DNA from: Spartobacteria bacterium UBA6821
GTDB lineage: Bacteria > Verrucomicrobiota > Verrucomicrobiia > Chthoniobacterales > UBA6821
DNA length: 6,076 nucleotides
Assembly (NCBI GenBank): GCA_002452515.1
Contig: DKEN01000094.1
Coordinates: 11,223-17,298, forward strand
Direction of reading: 5' to 3'
The notes under the pieces were generated by a model. That model had not been told where the DNA came from and did not search any database. It was given only the letters and a program-made list of their open reading frames with translations. A program made the translations under genes and the position numbers. Below, piece by piece: positions 1 through 5,441 of the stretch; the first letter of the stretch is position 1, and each line of letters begins with the position of its first letter.

Positions 1-456
1 ATCCAGTTGGCAAGTGCGGCCAGCGCTCCTCTCTCCGGGTTACTTGCAGATCGACTTTCACGCGATTTCAGAGGAGCTCACATGCTGATCCAGGCGGTGG
101 CCCTTGTGATCGGAAGTTTCTGTGTCATGGCTGTCGGCCATGCTCAGACGATGAGTCTGCTGATCGGAGCAATGTTCTGTTTCGGATTCTGCAAGGGAGC
201 CTATGACGGCGGAATCTTTGCCTCTGTCTTCGATCTTGTTCCTCCGGGGGAACGGGCCTCCGCGGCGGGTCTCATGAATATGCTCGGATGGGGAGGTGGG
301 GCCTTGGGGCCGCTCGCCATTGGGTTGGTCTCCTCCTACGGTCATGGAACTCCGATGGAACGGATGAGCGCGGGGATCAGTTGGAGTGGCGCGGCGTATC
401 TCATGGCGGCGGGGCTGATTCTGTCGGCTCTTCGTTTTAAATACAGGAAGCGCTGA
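1..456 (+). CDS. MFS transporter, C-terminal part (5' end outside window)
   Basis: Partial gene: the frame is open from the first base and ends at TGA 454-456, leaving 151 residues. It reads as the last third of a 12-helix major facilitator superfamily permease. A loop motif of the GxxxDRxxR type (G13, D17, R18, R21 of the fragment) resembles MFS motif A in the cytoplasmic loop between helices 8 and 9. Four hydrophobic segments follow at about residues 27-47, 51-75, 86-112 and 124-144, fitting helices 9-12. The stretch with VPPGERASAAGLMN followed by a Gly-rich helix (GWGGGALGP) is typical of helices 10-11 in sugar-phosphate or organic-anion type MFS proteins. The protein ends with a basic tail (KYRKR), expected on the cytoplasmic side. 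The substrate cannot be told from this part. The stop codon sits inside a strong inverted repeat. Confidence 0.85.
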   Translation: MQLASAASAPLSGLLADRLSRDFRGAHMLIQAVALVIGSFCVMAVGHAQTMSLLIGAMFCFGFCKGAYDGGIFASVFDLVPPGERASAAGLMNMLGWGGGALGPLAIGLVSSYGHGTPMERMSAGISWSGAAYLMAAGLILSALRFKYRKR

Positions 457-472
457 TGAAATCAGCGCTTCC
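446..472 (+). terminator. Perfect inverted repeat spanning the MFS stop codon (terminator-like hairpin)
   Basis: Arms GGAAGCGCTGAT (446-457) and ATCAGCGCTTCC (461-472) are perfectly complementary over 12 bp with a GAA loop (458-460). The TGA stop (454-456) lies within the left arm. No run of T follows (the next bases are AGAGGGTG), so it is not a canonical intrinsic terminator. It may instead stabilise the 3' end of the upstream transcript, act as a weak terminator, or be a DNA site. Its position between the MFS gene and the mla operon suggests it separates two transcription units. Confidence 0.55.
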
Positions 473-545
473 AGAGGGTGTCGTGATGATATTAATCCAC
501 TGATGACATTGAAGAAGCTGCGGCTTCCCGCTATGAATTGACGGA
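457..545. other. Intergenic region upstream of the mla operon
   Basis: 89 bp between the MFS stop and mlaE. It holds the right arm of the stop-codon hairpin and a small 5-bp stem (GAAGC 514-518, GCTTC 523-527, loop TGCG). It is the most likely place for the mla promoter. The best sigma70-like match I can find is TTGAAG (509-514), 17 bp, TATGAA (532-537), each 4 of 6 to consensus. This would put the transcription start almost on the mlaE ATG, giving a nearly leaderless message. The match is weak and could be chance. No good Shine-Dalgarno sequence precedes the ATG. Confidence 0.35.
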
Positions 546-1322
546 ATGTTGCATTTCCTAGGAAGGCAGACTCTCCAGATTGTGGTTGGATTCGGTGACT
601 TCGCGTTATTTACCGGGAGGTCATTCCGTTCCGTGCTCCATTCCAAGCGGCTCGGATACCGTGTGGTCCGATCCCTCCATGAACAGGGAACGGTCTGTTT
701 GCCCGTGATTCTGATTGTGGGAATGTTCACCGGACTCGTGCTTGGATTGCAGGGCTATCATGTGCTGAGCCGCTTCGGTTCCGAGGGACTCCTGGGGGCG
801 CTCGTCTCACTCAGTCTGGTTAGGGAAATGGCGCCTGTACTGGCTGCATTGATGCTGATCGGGCAGGCCGGTTCCGCGCTCGCCGCCGAGCTCGGTATGC
901 AGCGCAATACCGAACAAATCGTGGCCTTGGAGACGATGGGGGTGAGCAGTCATGGATATCTTGTGACTCCCCGCCTGATTGCTTCCTTGTTCACTTTTCC
1001 CGCACAGACCGCCTTGTTTGTGATCGTCGGTCTCTGGGGCGGCGCCCTTTCCGGTTCCACGCTCCTTGGTGTTGACTCGGGGGTTTACTGGTCTTCTGTG
1101 GAGCACGCCGTGGAAGCCAGGGATCTCAGGGAATGCTTTGTGAAGGCGGCGCTCTTCGGATTGATGGCTATCAGCATTTGCGCCTGGCAGGGATTCCATG
1201 CGGACCGATCCAGTTCTGGGTCGGGTGCCCGAAGTGTCGGTGCCGCCACGACGAGGGCGGTTGTCTATTCCAGCATCACCGTCCTGATCGCGGACTATGT
1301 CATCACTTCGTTTTTTGTCTGA
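546..1322 (+). CDS. mlaE: Phospholipid ABC transporter permease MlaE
   Basis: Inner-membrane permease of the Mla phospholipid transporter; it forms the dimeric core on which MlaF (ATPase) and MlaD (MCE ring) assemble. At 258 residues it has the usual family length. Visible family hallmarks: the N-terminal LGR amphipathic segment (5-7), FTGLVLGLQGY (61-71), a long conserved block from SLVRE (90-94) through GSALAAELG (109-117), TEQI (122-125) and ALETMGV (127-133), and the C-terminal ATTRAVV segment before the last helix. Start: the frame is closed by TGA at 534-536, and ATG 546 gives the expected N-terminus, though no proper ribosome binding site is seen. Odd: the family's usual AGRxGSA reads IGQAGSA here, so the near-invariant Arg is Gln107. 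The next gene begins 2 nt after the stop, indicating an operon. Homologues include plant TGD1 and the Mce-system YrbE proteins, but the neighbours support MlaE. Confidence 0.95.
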   Translation: MLHFLGRQTLQIVVGFGDFALFTGRSFRSVLHSKRLGYRVVRSLHEQGTVCLPVILIVGMFTGLVLGLQGYHVLSRFGSEGLLGALVSLSLVREMAPVLAALMLIGQAGSALAAELGMQRNTEQIVALETMGVSSHGYLVTPRLIASLFTFPAQTALFVIVGLWGGALSGSTLLGVDSGVYWSSVEHAVEARDLRECFVKAALFGLMAISICAWQGFHADRSSSGSGARSVGAATTRAVVYSSITVLIADYVITSFFV

Positions 1323-1324
1323 CC

Positions 1325-2122
1325 ATGGGCGATTCAAAACATCCCTTTATTCTTCAGGTTGAAGGTCTCTGGAAGAGCTTCGACGGACGCTCCATTCTGA
1401 AGGGCATCGATCTTGGAGTCCCCTCCGGAAGCCTCTTTACCGTACTCGGGCCCAGCGGTGCGGGAAAATCGGTGTTCCTGAAATGCCTGGCGGGGATCCT
1501 CATCCCCGATGCCGGACGTATCAGCTTCGATGGTCGCCCGTTCGGCACGGAAGACGCGGAGGTGCGGGCGGAATTTCGCAAGAGGTGCAGTGTGCTTTTC
1601 CAAAGCAACGCACTCTTCGATTCCCTAACGGCTTTGGAGAATGTGGCTCTGCCCTTGGAACAGACAACAAATCTTGATAAGAAGGAGATTCGGAGGCGCA
1701 GTCTCGAAGCTTTACAGCAGCTTGAAATGGACGAATTTTACAATCAATATCCCGGTCAGCTTTCCGGCGGAATGCAGAAGCGTCTCGCTCTGGCACGGGC
1801 TATCGTGACCCGGCCCGAGCTGGTGCTTTTCGACGAACCGACCGCCGGCCTAGACCCGCTCCGACGGAACGCTGTTTTCACCATGATCGCAAAATATCAG
1901 CGCCTGTTTCACTTCACGGCACTCGTCGTGACCCATGATCTTCCCGAGGCATTGGTCGCTAGTGACCGCGTCGCTCTCTTGAATCAGGGTCAAATTTGCT
2001 TCGAGGGAACACCGGAGGAATTCTCTGTTTCAACGCATCCCGTCGTTTCCGGATTCCGCGATAGTGCCGATGAGCTGGGCAAAGCGGTCGCTGCCATCCG
2101 CAGCGAAGCTCTTACATCATGA
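1325..2122 (+). CDS. mlaF: Phospholipid ABC transporter ATP-binding protein MlaF
   Basis: Cytoplasmic ATPase that powers lipid movement through MlaE. It is 265 residues from ATG 1325, and all ABC nucleotide-binding motifs are intact: Walker A GPSGAGKS (42-49), Q-loop LFQSNALF with Q93, signature LSGGM (146-150) followed by QKRLALARA, Walker B LVLFDEP (166-172), D-loop GLD (175-177) and H-loop VVTHD with H204. The LFQSNALFDSLTALENV segment is characteristic of the MlaF/Mce-associated ATPase subfamily. A longer reading in the same frame goes back to 1133, but it lies wholly inside mlaE in another frame and gives a non-ABC N-terminus, so the ATG 2 nt after the mlaE stop was chosen. There is no Shine-Dalgarno sequence, so coupling to mlaE translation is likely. 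The usual regulatory partner MlaB (STAS domain) is not encoded next to it. Confidence 0.96.
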   Translation: MGDSKHPFILQVEGLWKSFDGRSILKGIDLGVPSGSLFTVLGPSGAGKSVFLKCLAGILIPDAGRISFDGRPFGTEDAEVRAEFRKRCSVLFQSNALFDSLTALENVALPLEQTTNLDKKEIRRRSLEALQQLEMDEFYNQYPGQLSGGMQKRLALARAIVTRPELVLFDEPTAGLDPLRRNAVFTMIAKYQRLFHFTALVVTHDLPEALVASDRVALLNQGQICFEGTPEEFSVSTHPVVSGFRDSADELGKAVAAIRSEALTS

Positions 2123-2133
2123 TTTCGTTATGA
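2119..2133 (+). other. Five-codon mini-ORF bridging mlaF and mlaD
   Basis: The reading frame ATG-ATT-TCG-TTA-TGA starts with an ATG overlapping the mlaF stop (ATGA at 2119-2122) and ends with a TGA overlapping the mlaD start (ATGA at 2130-2133). It therefore links the two genes by two successive stop/start overlaps, although mlaF and mlaD are themselves 7 nt apart. A role in translational re-initiation is inference. The tetrapeptide itself is unlikely to matter, and the arrangement could be chance. Confidence 0.3.
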
Positions 2134-2621
2134 AAAATACCAAATTGGAACTCTCCGTCGGAATTTTTGTGCTGCTGGGTTTGGCGGCGATTGCCTACCT
2201 GACGATCAAATTCGGAATGGGGTCACTGATGGGGGGTGACACCTACATGATTGAAACCCGTTTCGCCAATGCAGGCGGGGTGCACCCGGGTTGCAGTGTG
2301 CTCATGTCGGGCGTTACTGTCGGACGGGTGGAAGGGGTACGGATGGATCCCTCCGATTACAGTGCCATTGTCACCCTTCGGCTCACTTCCGGTCTGCATC
2401 TTCCGACGGATTCCATGGCCTCGGTCAAAACGTCCGGTCTGATCGGCGACAAGTACATCGCCCTCTCTCCTGGCGCGGATGATGCTTTCCTGAAACCTGG
2501 AGCCCGAATCACCATGACGGAATCCGCAGTTGACCTTGAGTCGCTGATCGGGAAAATGGCGTTTGGTTCTGTTGACAAAGAGAAGGAAAATCAAGACAAA
2601 GGCACTACAAACGCTCCATGA
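2130..2621 (+). CDS. mlaD: Phospholipid transport substrate-binding protein MlaD (MCE domain)
   Basis: Periplasm-facing, membrane-anchored MCE protein. MlaD forms a hexameric ring on MlaE and passes phospholipid to or from MlaC. The 163 residues begin with the family's MKxxKLELSVGIFVLLG pattern, giving a single N-terminal transmembrane helix at about 8-27. The MCE domain covers about 37-115, with FANAGGVHPG (45-54), GVTVGRVEGV (61-70) and the end motif TSGLIGDKYIALSPG (101-115). The C-terminus is short and charged, as in small MlaD proteins rather than long Mce or PqiB/YebT types with several MCE domains. Start: an upstream extension to 2064 lies inside mlaF and spoils the N-terminal pattern, so ATG 2130 was preferred. 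It lies 7 nt after the mlaF stop and its own stop overlaps the mlaC start. Confidence 0.95.
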   Translation: MKNTKLELSVGIFVLLGLAAIAYLTIKFGMGSLMGGDTYMIETRFANAGGVHPGCSVLMSGVTVGRVEGVRMDPSDYSAIVTLRLTSGLHLPTDSMASVKTSGLIGDKYIALSPGADDAFLKPGARITMTESAVDLESLIGKMAFGSVDKEKENQDKGTTNAP

Positions 2622-3208
2622 ATTCCCGTCCACTGCTACTCCTGATGCTTCTGGGTTCGTTGGTTACGATCCCAAGGGCGATCTGTTCCCCGACCGAGGA
2701 GGCTGATAATCGGCTGAAAAAAGCGGTCGGTGAGGTGGTCACCATCGCGGCCCATGCCCCCGATCGCAAGACGCTTTCCGAACAGGTGAAGCCGGTTCTT
2801 GAGGGAATCCTCAGTTTTGAAACAATGACCCGCCGTGCAATAGGCCCTGGATGGCGTCAGTTCACCCCGGCCCAGCAACAGGAAGCTACGGGGCTTTTCA
2901 CCACCCTGATCATCAGAACCTATACCGCAAAGTTTACTCCTGGCGAACTGCCGGTCGAGACATTCAAGACGGCCTCCACTCCCTCCCCAGGCCGCGTCGA
3001 GGTACCCACGACCAGTTCCTACAATGGGAGCAGTTACGATGTCGTGTATCGTCTGGAGGAGTCTGAAGGCTGGAAGATCACCGATGTGGTGATCGAGGGA
3101 GTCAGCATGATTGCCAATTACAGGACTCAATTTGACGCAGAATTCACACAGGGTGGAGCAAACGCCGTTATCAAGGCATTGAACCACTCACTTTCCTCAT
3201 CCCAATGA
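2618..3208 (+). CDS. mlaC: Periplasmic phospholipid-binding protein MlaC
   Basis: Soluble periplasmic shuttle that carries phospholipid between the MlaA complex in the outer membrane and MlaFED in the inner membrane. It is 196 residues, near family length. An N-terminal signal peptide is visible: Arg4, a hydrophobic core about 6-18 (LLLLMLLGSLVTI) and a likely signal peptidase I site near A21-I22-C23. The mature part matches the MlaC (Tol-Tol-Ttg2D) family: FETMTRRAIGPGWRQFTPAQQ, YTAKF, then SYDVVYRLEESEGWKITDVV, EGVSMIANYRTQF and a final amphipathic helix ending in ALNH. The ATG overlaps the mlaD stop as ATGA (2618-2621) and its own stop overlaps mlaA in the same way. An AAAGG lies about 15 nt upstream of the ATG, too far to be a good ribosome binding site. 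Confidence 0.94.
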   Translation: MNSRPLLLLMLLGSLVTIPRAICSPTEEADNRLKKAVGEVVTIAAHAPDRKTLSEQVKPVLEGILSFETMTRRAIGPGWRQFTPAQQQEATGLFTTLIIRTYTAKFTPGELPVETFKTASTPSPGRVEVPTTSSYNGSSYDVVYRLEESEGWKITDVVIEGVSMIANYRTQFDAEFTQGGANAVIKALNHSLSSSQ

Positions 3209-3963
3209 ACGCACGCACATCCATCCTGACCGCCTTGCTTGCCGGGGTTGTCTTTCTTCTGTCGATCAACTTCACTCCGTGTTATGGGGGGCAGCGATCC
3301 GTTGGGGCCGCGGATGGTGACATTGACGAATACAGCCATGCAGCCTCCATTGCCGATCCCATTGAGCCGGTGAACCGCGGCACGTTCTGGTTGAATCACC
3401 AGCTGTACAGGTACATTCTGAAACCGCTTTCGAAAGCCTACGACGCCGTGCTGCCATCGCCCGTGAGGAGAGGTATCTTCAATGCCTTCGACAACGTTGA
3501 ATACCCCGACCGTGTGGTGAACGATGTGCTCCAGTGGAAACTTAAACGAGCCGGGTATGAGTCAGAGAAATTCGTCCTCAACACCGTTGCGGGGGTTGGG
3601 GGGATCTTCAAGGTTTCGGATCATATCCCTTCATTGGTCGATCTTCCCCGTCCCGATACCGGACAGACTTTTGGCAAGTGGGGTATCGGTCACGGGGCTT
3701 ATGTTGTCCTTCCGGTATTCGGCCCCAAGAGTGTGCGCGATACCGTCGGTTTTGCCGGAGATATTGCCCTGAATCCGCTCTTCTGGCTCGCCTTCTGGTT
3801 TCCGTCGACCGCGTGGCTGCCTGCGGTTTCTGCCACCGATTCGGCACGCACGCTGCATGACAAACTTAAAGCCTACGATGCGACCACGGCCAACACTCTT
3901 GATCGCTACCTTGCGATTCGTAGCGCCTATGTCCAGAACCGGCAGCAGGCGGTGTCGAAATAA
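3205..3963 (+). CDS. mlaA: Outer-membrane phospholipid transport protein MlaA (VacJ family)
   Basis: Outer-membrane component that removes mislocalised phospholipid from the outer leaflet and hands it to MlaC. It is 252 residues. Family hallmarks: DPIEPVNR (51-58), NVEYPDRVVNDVLQ, FVLNTVAGVGG, the DTGQTFGKWGIGHGAYVVLP block and FGPKSVRDTVG. The N-terminus has Arg4 and a hydrophobic stretch of about 7-21, typical of an export signal. MlaA is normally a lipoprotein, but the only nearby cysteine, C26, follows F-T-P, which does not fit the usual lipobox ([LVI][ASTVI][GAS]C). Lipidation is therefore doubtful, and signal peptidase I cleavage or a retained helix are alternatives. It is the last gene of the operon, linked to mlaC by an ATGA overlap (3205-3208). 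Only 18 bp separate it from the convergent minus-strand gene, and no clear terminator hairpin with a T-run is visible there. Confidence 0.94.
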   Translation: MNARTSILTALLAGVVFLLSINFTPCYGGQRSVGAADGDIDEYSHAASIADPIEPVNRGTFWLNHQLYRYILKPLSKAYDAVLPSPVRRGIFNAFDNVEYPDRVVNDVLQWKLKRAGYESEKFVLNTVAGVGGIFKVSDHIPSLVDLPRPDTGQTFGKWGIGHGAYVVLPVFGPKSVRDTVGFAGDIALNPLFWLAFWFPSTAWLPAVSATDSARTLHDKLKAYDATTANTLDRYLAIRSAYVQNRQQAVSK

Positions 3964-3981
3964 ATCATTCTCAGAAGACTT

Positions 3982-4761
3982 CTATTCTTTCACCGAGCAG
4001 AGCTGTTCCATCTCCGAGGAGGTCGAGGAGCGGGTTTGAAGAGAATAGAGGTAGTGGTCGGAAGGGGGAATTGACCCTGTGTTTGCAAGCAGTCCGGGAT
4101 TTTCTAGCCGTGAAAAGAGCATCCGGTGAATGCGGCTTAACGGAACCGCTTTGATCCCGAAACCACCTGGTACATTGCTCGACCAGTAGCTGAGGTAGGG
4201 GATGCCTCCACGGGATTCGGTTCCAATAAAGATCACCGAGTGACCGTGCTCACTGGAACCGATGGAGTCGGTCCACCAAATTTTCAGGAAATCACCGGGT
4301 CGTGCCTGAGCCAGATCGGAGAAGTTTTCACCGAGGTTCAGTTCCGCAAAGAGACGTGCTGTGCCGGGTCCGTTGGCATTCCAGCGGCCCCAGATTCCTG
4401 TGCCATCGGGTTGTCCCTTGGGCAGAAGTGCCTCCAAGGTTGATGGAGGAAGCGAGATCCTGTGCTCTGACTGTAGACTCGCAATGACTTTGAGAAAAAC
4501 AAGGTAGGTGGCCCCGGAACAGTAACTGGGTATGGCATGGAAAGCATCAACCGCCAAAGTCTCCTCATGAAGCTGGACTGCATTTCTGAGTGCCCCTGTC
4601 GCCGTCGATCCGGCGGAGTAACCACCACCGGTTGGCATTGTTCTCATGGTGTTAAGAACGAGTTGATTCAGAGAGGGCGTAGTGTTCTCTTGGGATCTGG
4701 CTGGGAGAGTTATCAGACCTCCAAGCAGCAGGATCAACAAAGGCACCATTTTTGAACACAT
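3982..4761 (-). CDS. Exported hypothetical protein with a papain-fold (NlpC/P60- or CHAP-like) signature
   Basis: I do not recognise a named family. From ATG 4761 the product has 259 residues (stop TAG 3984-3982). The N-terminus is a signal peptide: K4, hydrophobic core about 6-19 (VPLLILLLGGLITL) and a cleavage-like A21-R22-S23 before Q24. The mature part has SYCSGATYLVFL with C81 at the head of a helix, then ARPGDFLKIWW (153-163), EHGHSVIFIG with H174, and SYWSSN with N196. A Cys at a helix start, followed by a GD-F strand, a GHS-V strand and a later polar residue, is the order seen in NlpC/P60 and CHAP peptidoglycan hydrolases. This suggests a periplasmic cysteine hydrolase or amidase, by analogy only. 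Alternative starts are ATG 4749 (loses K4) and an in-frame extension to 4830. The extension is antisense to the next gene and precedes the signal peptide, so it is unlikely. Confidence 0.75.
   Translation of the reverse strand: MCSKMVPLLILLLGGLITLPARSQENTTPSLNQLVLNTMRTMPTGGGYSAGSTATGALRNAVQLHEETLAVDAFHAIPSYCSGATYLVFLKVIASLQSEHRISLPPSTLEALLPKGQPDGTGIWGRWNANGPGTARLFAELNLGENFSDLAQARPGDFLKIWWTDSIGSSEHGHSVIFIGTESRGGIPYLSYWSSNVPGGFGIKAVPLSRIHRMLFSRLENPGLLANTGSIPPSDHYLYSLQTRSSTSSEMEQLCSVKE
4739..4754 (+). promoter_or_regulatory. Ribosome binding site and TTG start for the C39-like gene
   Basis: AAAGG at 4739-4743 lies 8 nt before TTG 4752-4754. It is the best-spaced Shine-Dalgarno-like motif in front of any start in this window and supports the TTG as the initiation codon. 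No other ATG, GTG or TTG occurs in frame before the hydrophobic segment. It lies inside the 5' coding end of the minus-strand gene. Confidence 0.5.
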
Positions 4762-5414
4762 CACCTGAGAGCATCGACGAAACGGCGGTCTCCGCAAGCG
4801 GCAAGAAGAGGATAGTCCTCTTAACTGCATTCATTTTTATTGTGGTGCTTGTCGCATGCTGGTTCTGGAAACGACCGATCAGTGGCGTGGGAGGTTTTCC
4901 GATGCCGGGAGAACTCGTGGTTGAGGTGCCGCAGTTTTTTCAAGGGGATCCCTGCTGGAATAGTGATCGTCTTGGTGCTACTCTTGGAACGCTCGGAGGG
5001 GAAGGGTGCGCGATCGCCTCAGCATCGATGGTGCTCGGCTTCTACGGGATGGATGTTGATCCCCAGAGGTTGAATCAGTATCTGAGCGATCACCATGGCT
5101 ATGAGGGGGTGGGATGGCTCCGTTGGGAATCAGCGGCTGATTACACGCCGGGTGTGGTGGAGAAAGCCTATGAGGATATTCCTTCCTACGGGCTCATCGA
5201 CTGGAATCTATTTCGCGGAAATCCAGTCATTGTCCGCATCAGAAGGTTGGACGGCATCACCCACTTTGTGGTGATTGTCGGCAAGCGTGGGTTTGATTAC
5301 CTGATTCGTGATCCTGCGGGATGGGCGAATCCCGTCAACGGGGGAAAAATCACCCCGTTTGCCAGGCTTGGGGTTCCGGCAGAAGCATTGCGTTACTACC
5401 GCAGGCTTGATTGA
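4752..5414 (+). CDS. Membrane-anchored C39-like papain-fold protein (putative cysteine peptidase)
   Basis: 220 residues from a TTG start. A 20-residue polar N-terminus ends in KKR (18-20), followed by a hydrophobic segment of 21-39. LVAC (33-36) fits a lipobox, so it may be a lipoprotein with Cys36 lipidated; otherwise it is a signal-anchored protein facing the periplasm. The rest (about 55-220) resembles the C39-like family 2 fold: FFQGDPCW with the oxyanion-hole type Gln64, GEGCAIASASMVLGFYG with candidate nucleophile Cys86, GITHFVVIVG with His171, and YLIRDPAG with Asp187. The Q-C-H-D set is therefore complete, which suggests an active thiol peptidase or related hydrolase. The substrate is unknown. 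There is no ABC transporter or double-Gly leader peptide nearby, so bacteriocin processing is not indicated. It is divergent from and overlaps the minus-strand gene by about 10 bp, and lies 27 nt before the dehydrogenase gene. Confidence 0.8.
   Translation: MNTSPESIDETAVSASGKKRIVLLTAFIFIVVLVACWFWKRPISGVGGFPMPGELVVEVPQFFQGDPCWNSDRLGATLGTLGGEGCAIASASMVLGFYGMDVDPQRLNQYLSDHHGYEGVGWLRWESAADYTPGVVEKAYEDIPSYGLIDWNLFRGNPVIVRIRRLDGITHFVVIVGKRGFDYLIRDPAGWANPVNGGKITPFARLGVPAEALRYYRRLD
4806..4822. repeat. Perfect 7-bp dyad near the divergent gene starts
   Basis: AAGAGGA (4806-4812) and TCCTCTT (4816-4822) form a perfect inverted repeat with a TAG spacer. It falls in codons 19-24 of the C39-like gene and 45-61 bp upstream of the minus-strand gene's ATG, where that gene's promoter or operator should be. 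It could be a protein-binding site or an mRNA hairpin early in the plus-strand message. A chance palindrome is also possible. Confidence 0.3.
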
Positions 5415-5441
5415 GACGCGCCGCAGTAGCAACACTTCACC

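Noticed and set aside
1133..1324. 64-residue upstream extension of mlaF
   Set aside because: It lies inside mlaE in another frame, is Cys/His/Arg-rich and unlike ABC N-termini. ATG 1325 follows the mlaE stop and gives the normal MlaF start.
807..1337. 176-codon minus-strand open frame across mlaE
   Set aside because: Low-complexity charged composition without motifs; shadow of the well-supported mlaE.
2064..2129. 22-residue upstream extension of mlaD
   Set aside because: It overlaps the end of mlaF and precedes the family-typical MKNTKLELSVG start at 2130.
2636..3187. 183-codon minus-strand open frame across mlaC
   Set aside because: Antisense to a clear MlaC with signal peptide and family motifs; no recognisable domain.
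3964..3981. Possible bidirectional terminator between mlaA and the convergent gene
   Set aside because: Only AGAAG-A-CTTCT is found around the gap, which cannot form a stable hairpin (1-nt loop), and no T-run goes with it.
4762..4830. 23-residue N-terminal extension of the minus-strand exported protein
   Set aside because: It is Arg/Ser-rich, precedes a complete signal peptide and is antisense to the coding start of the C39-like gene.
4752..5414. C39-like gene as a bacteriocin-processing peptidase
   Set aside because: No ABC transporter domain is fused to it and no double-glycine leader peptide gene is visible nearby; it looks like a stand-alone envelope protein.
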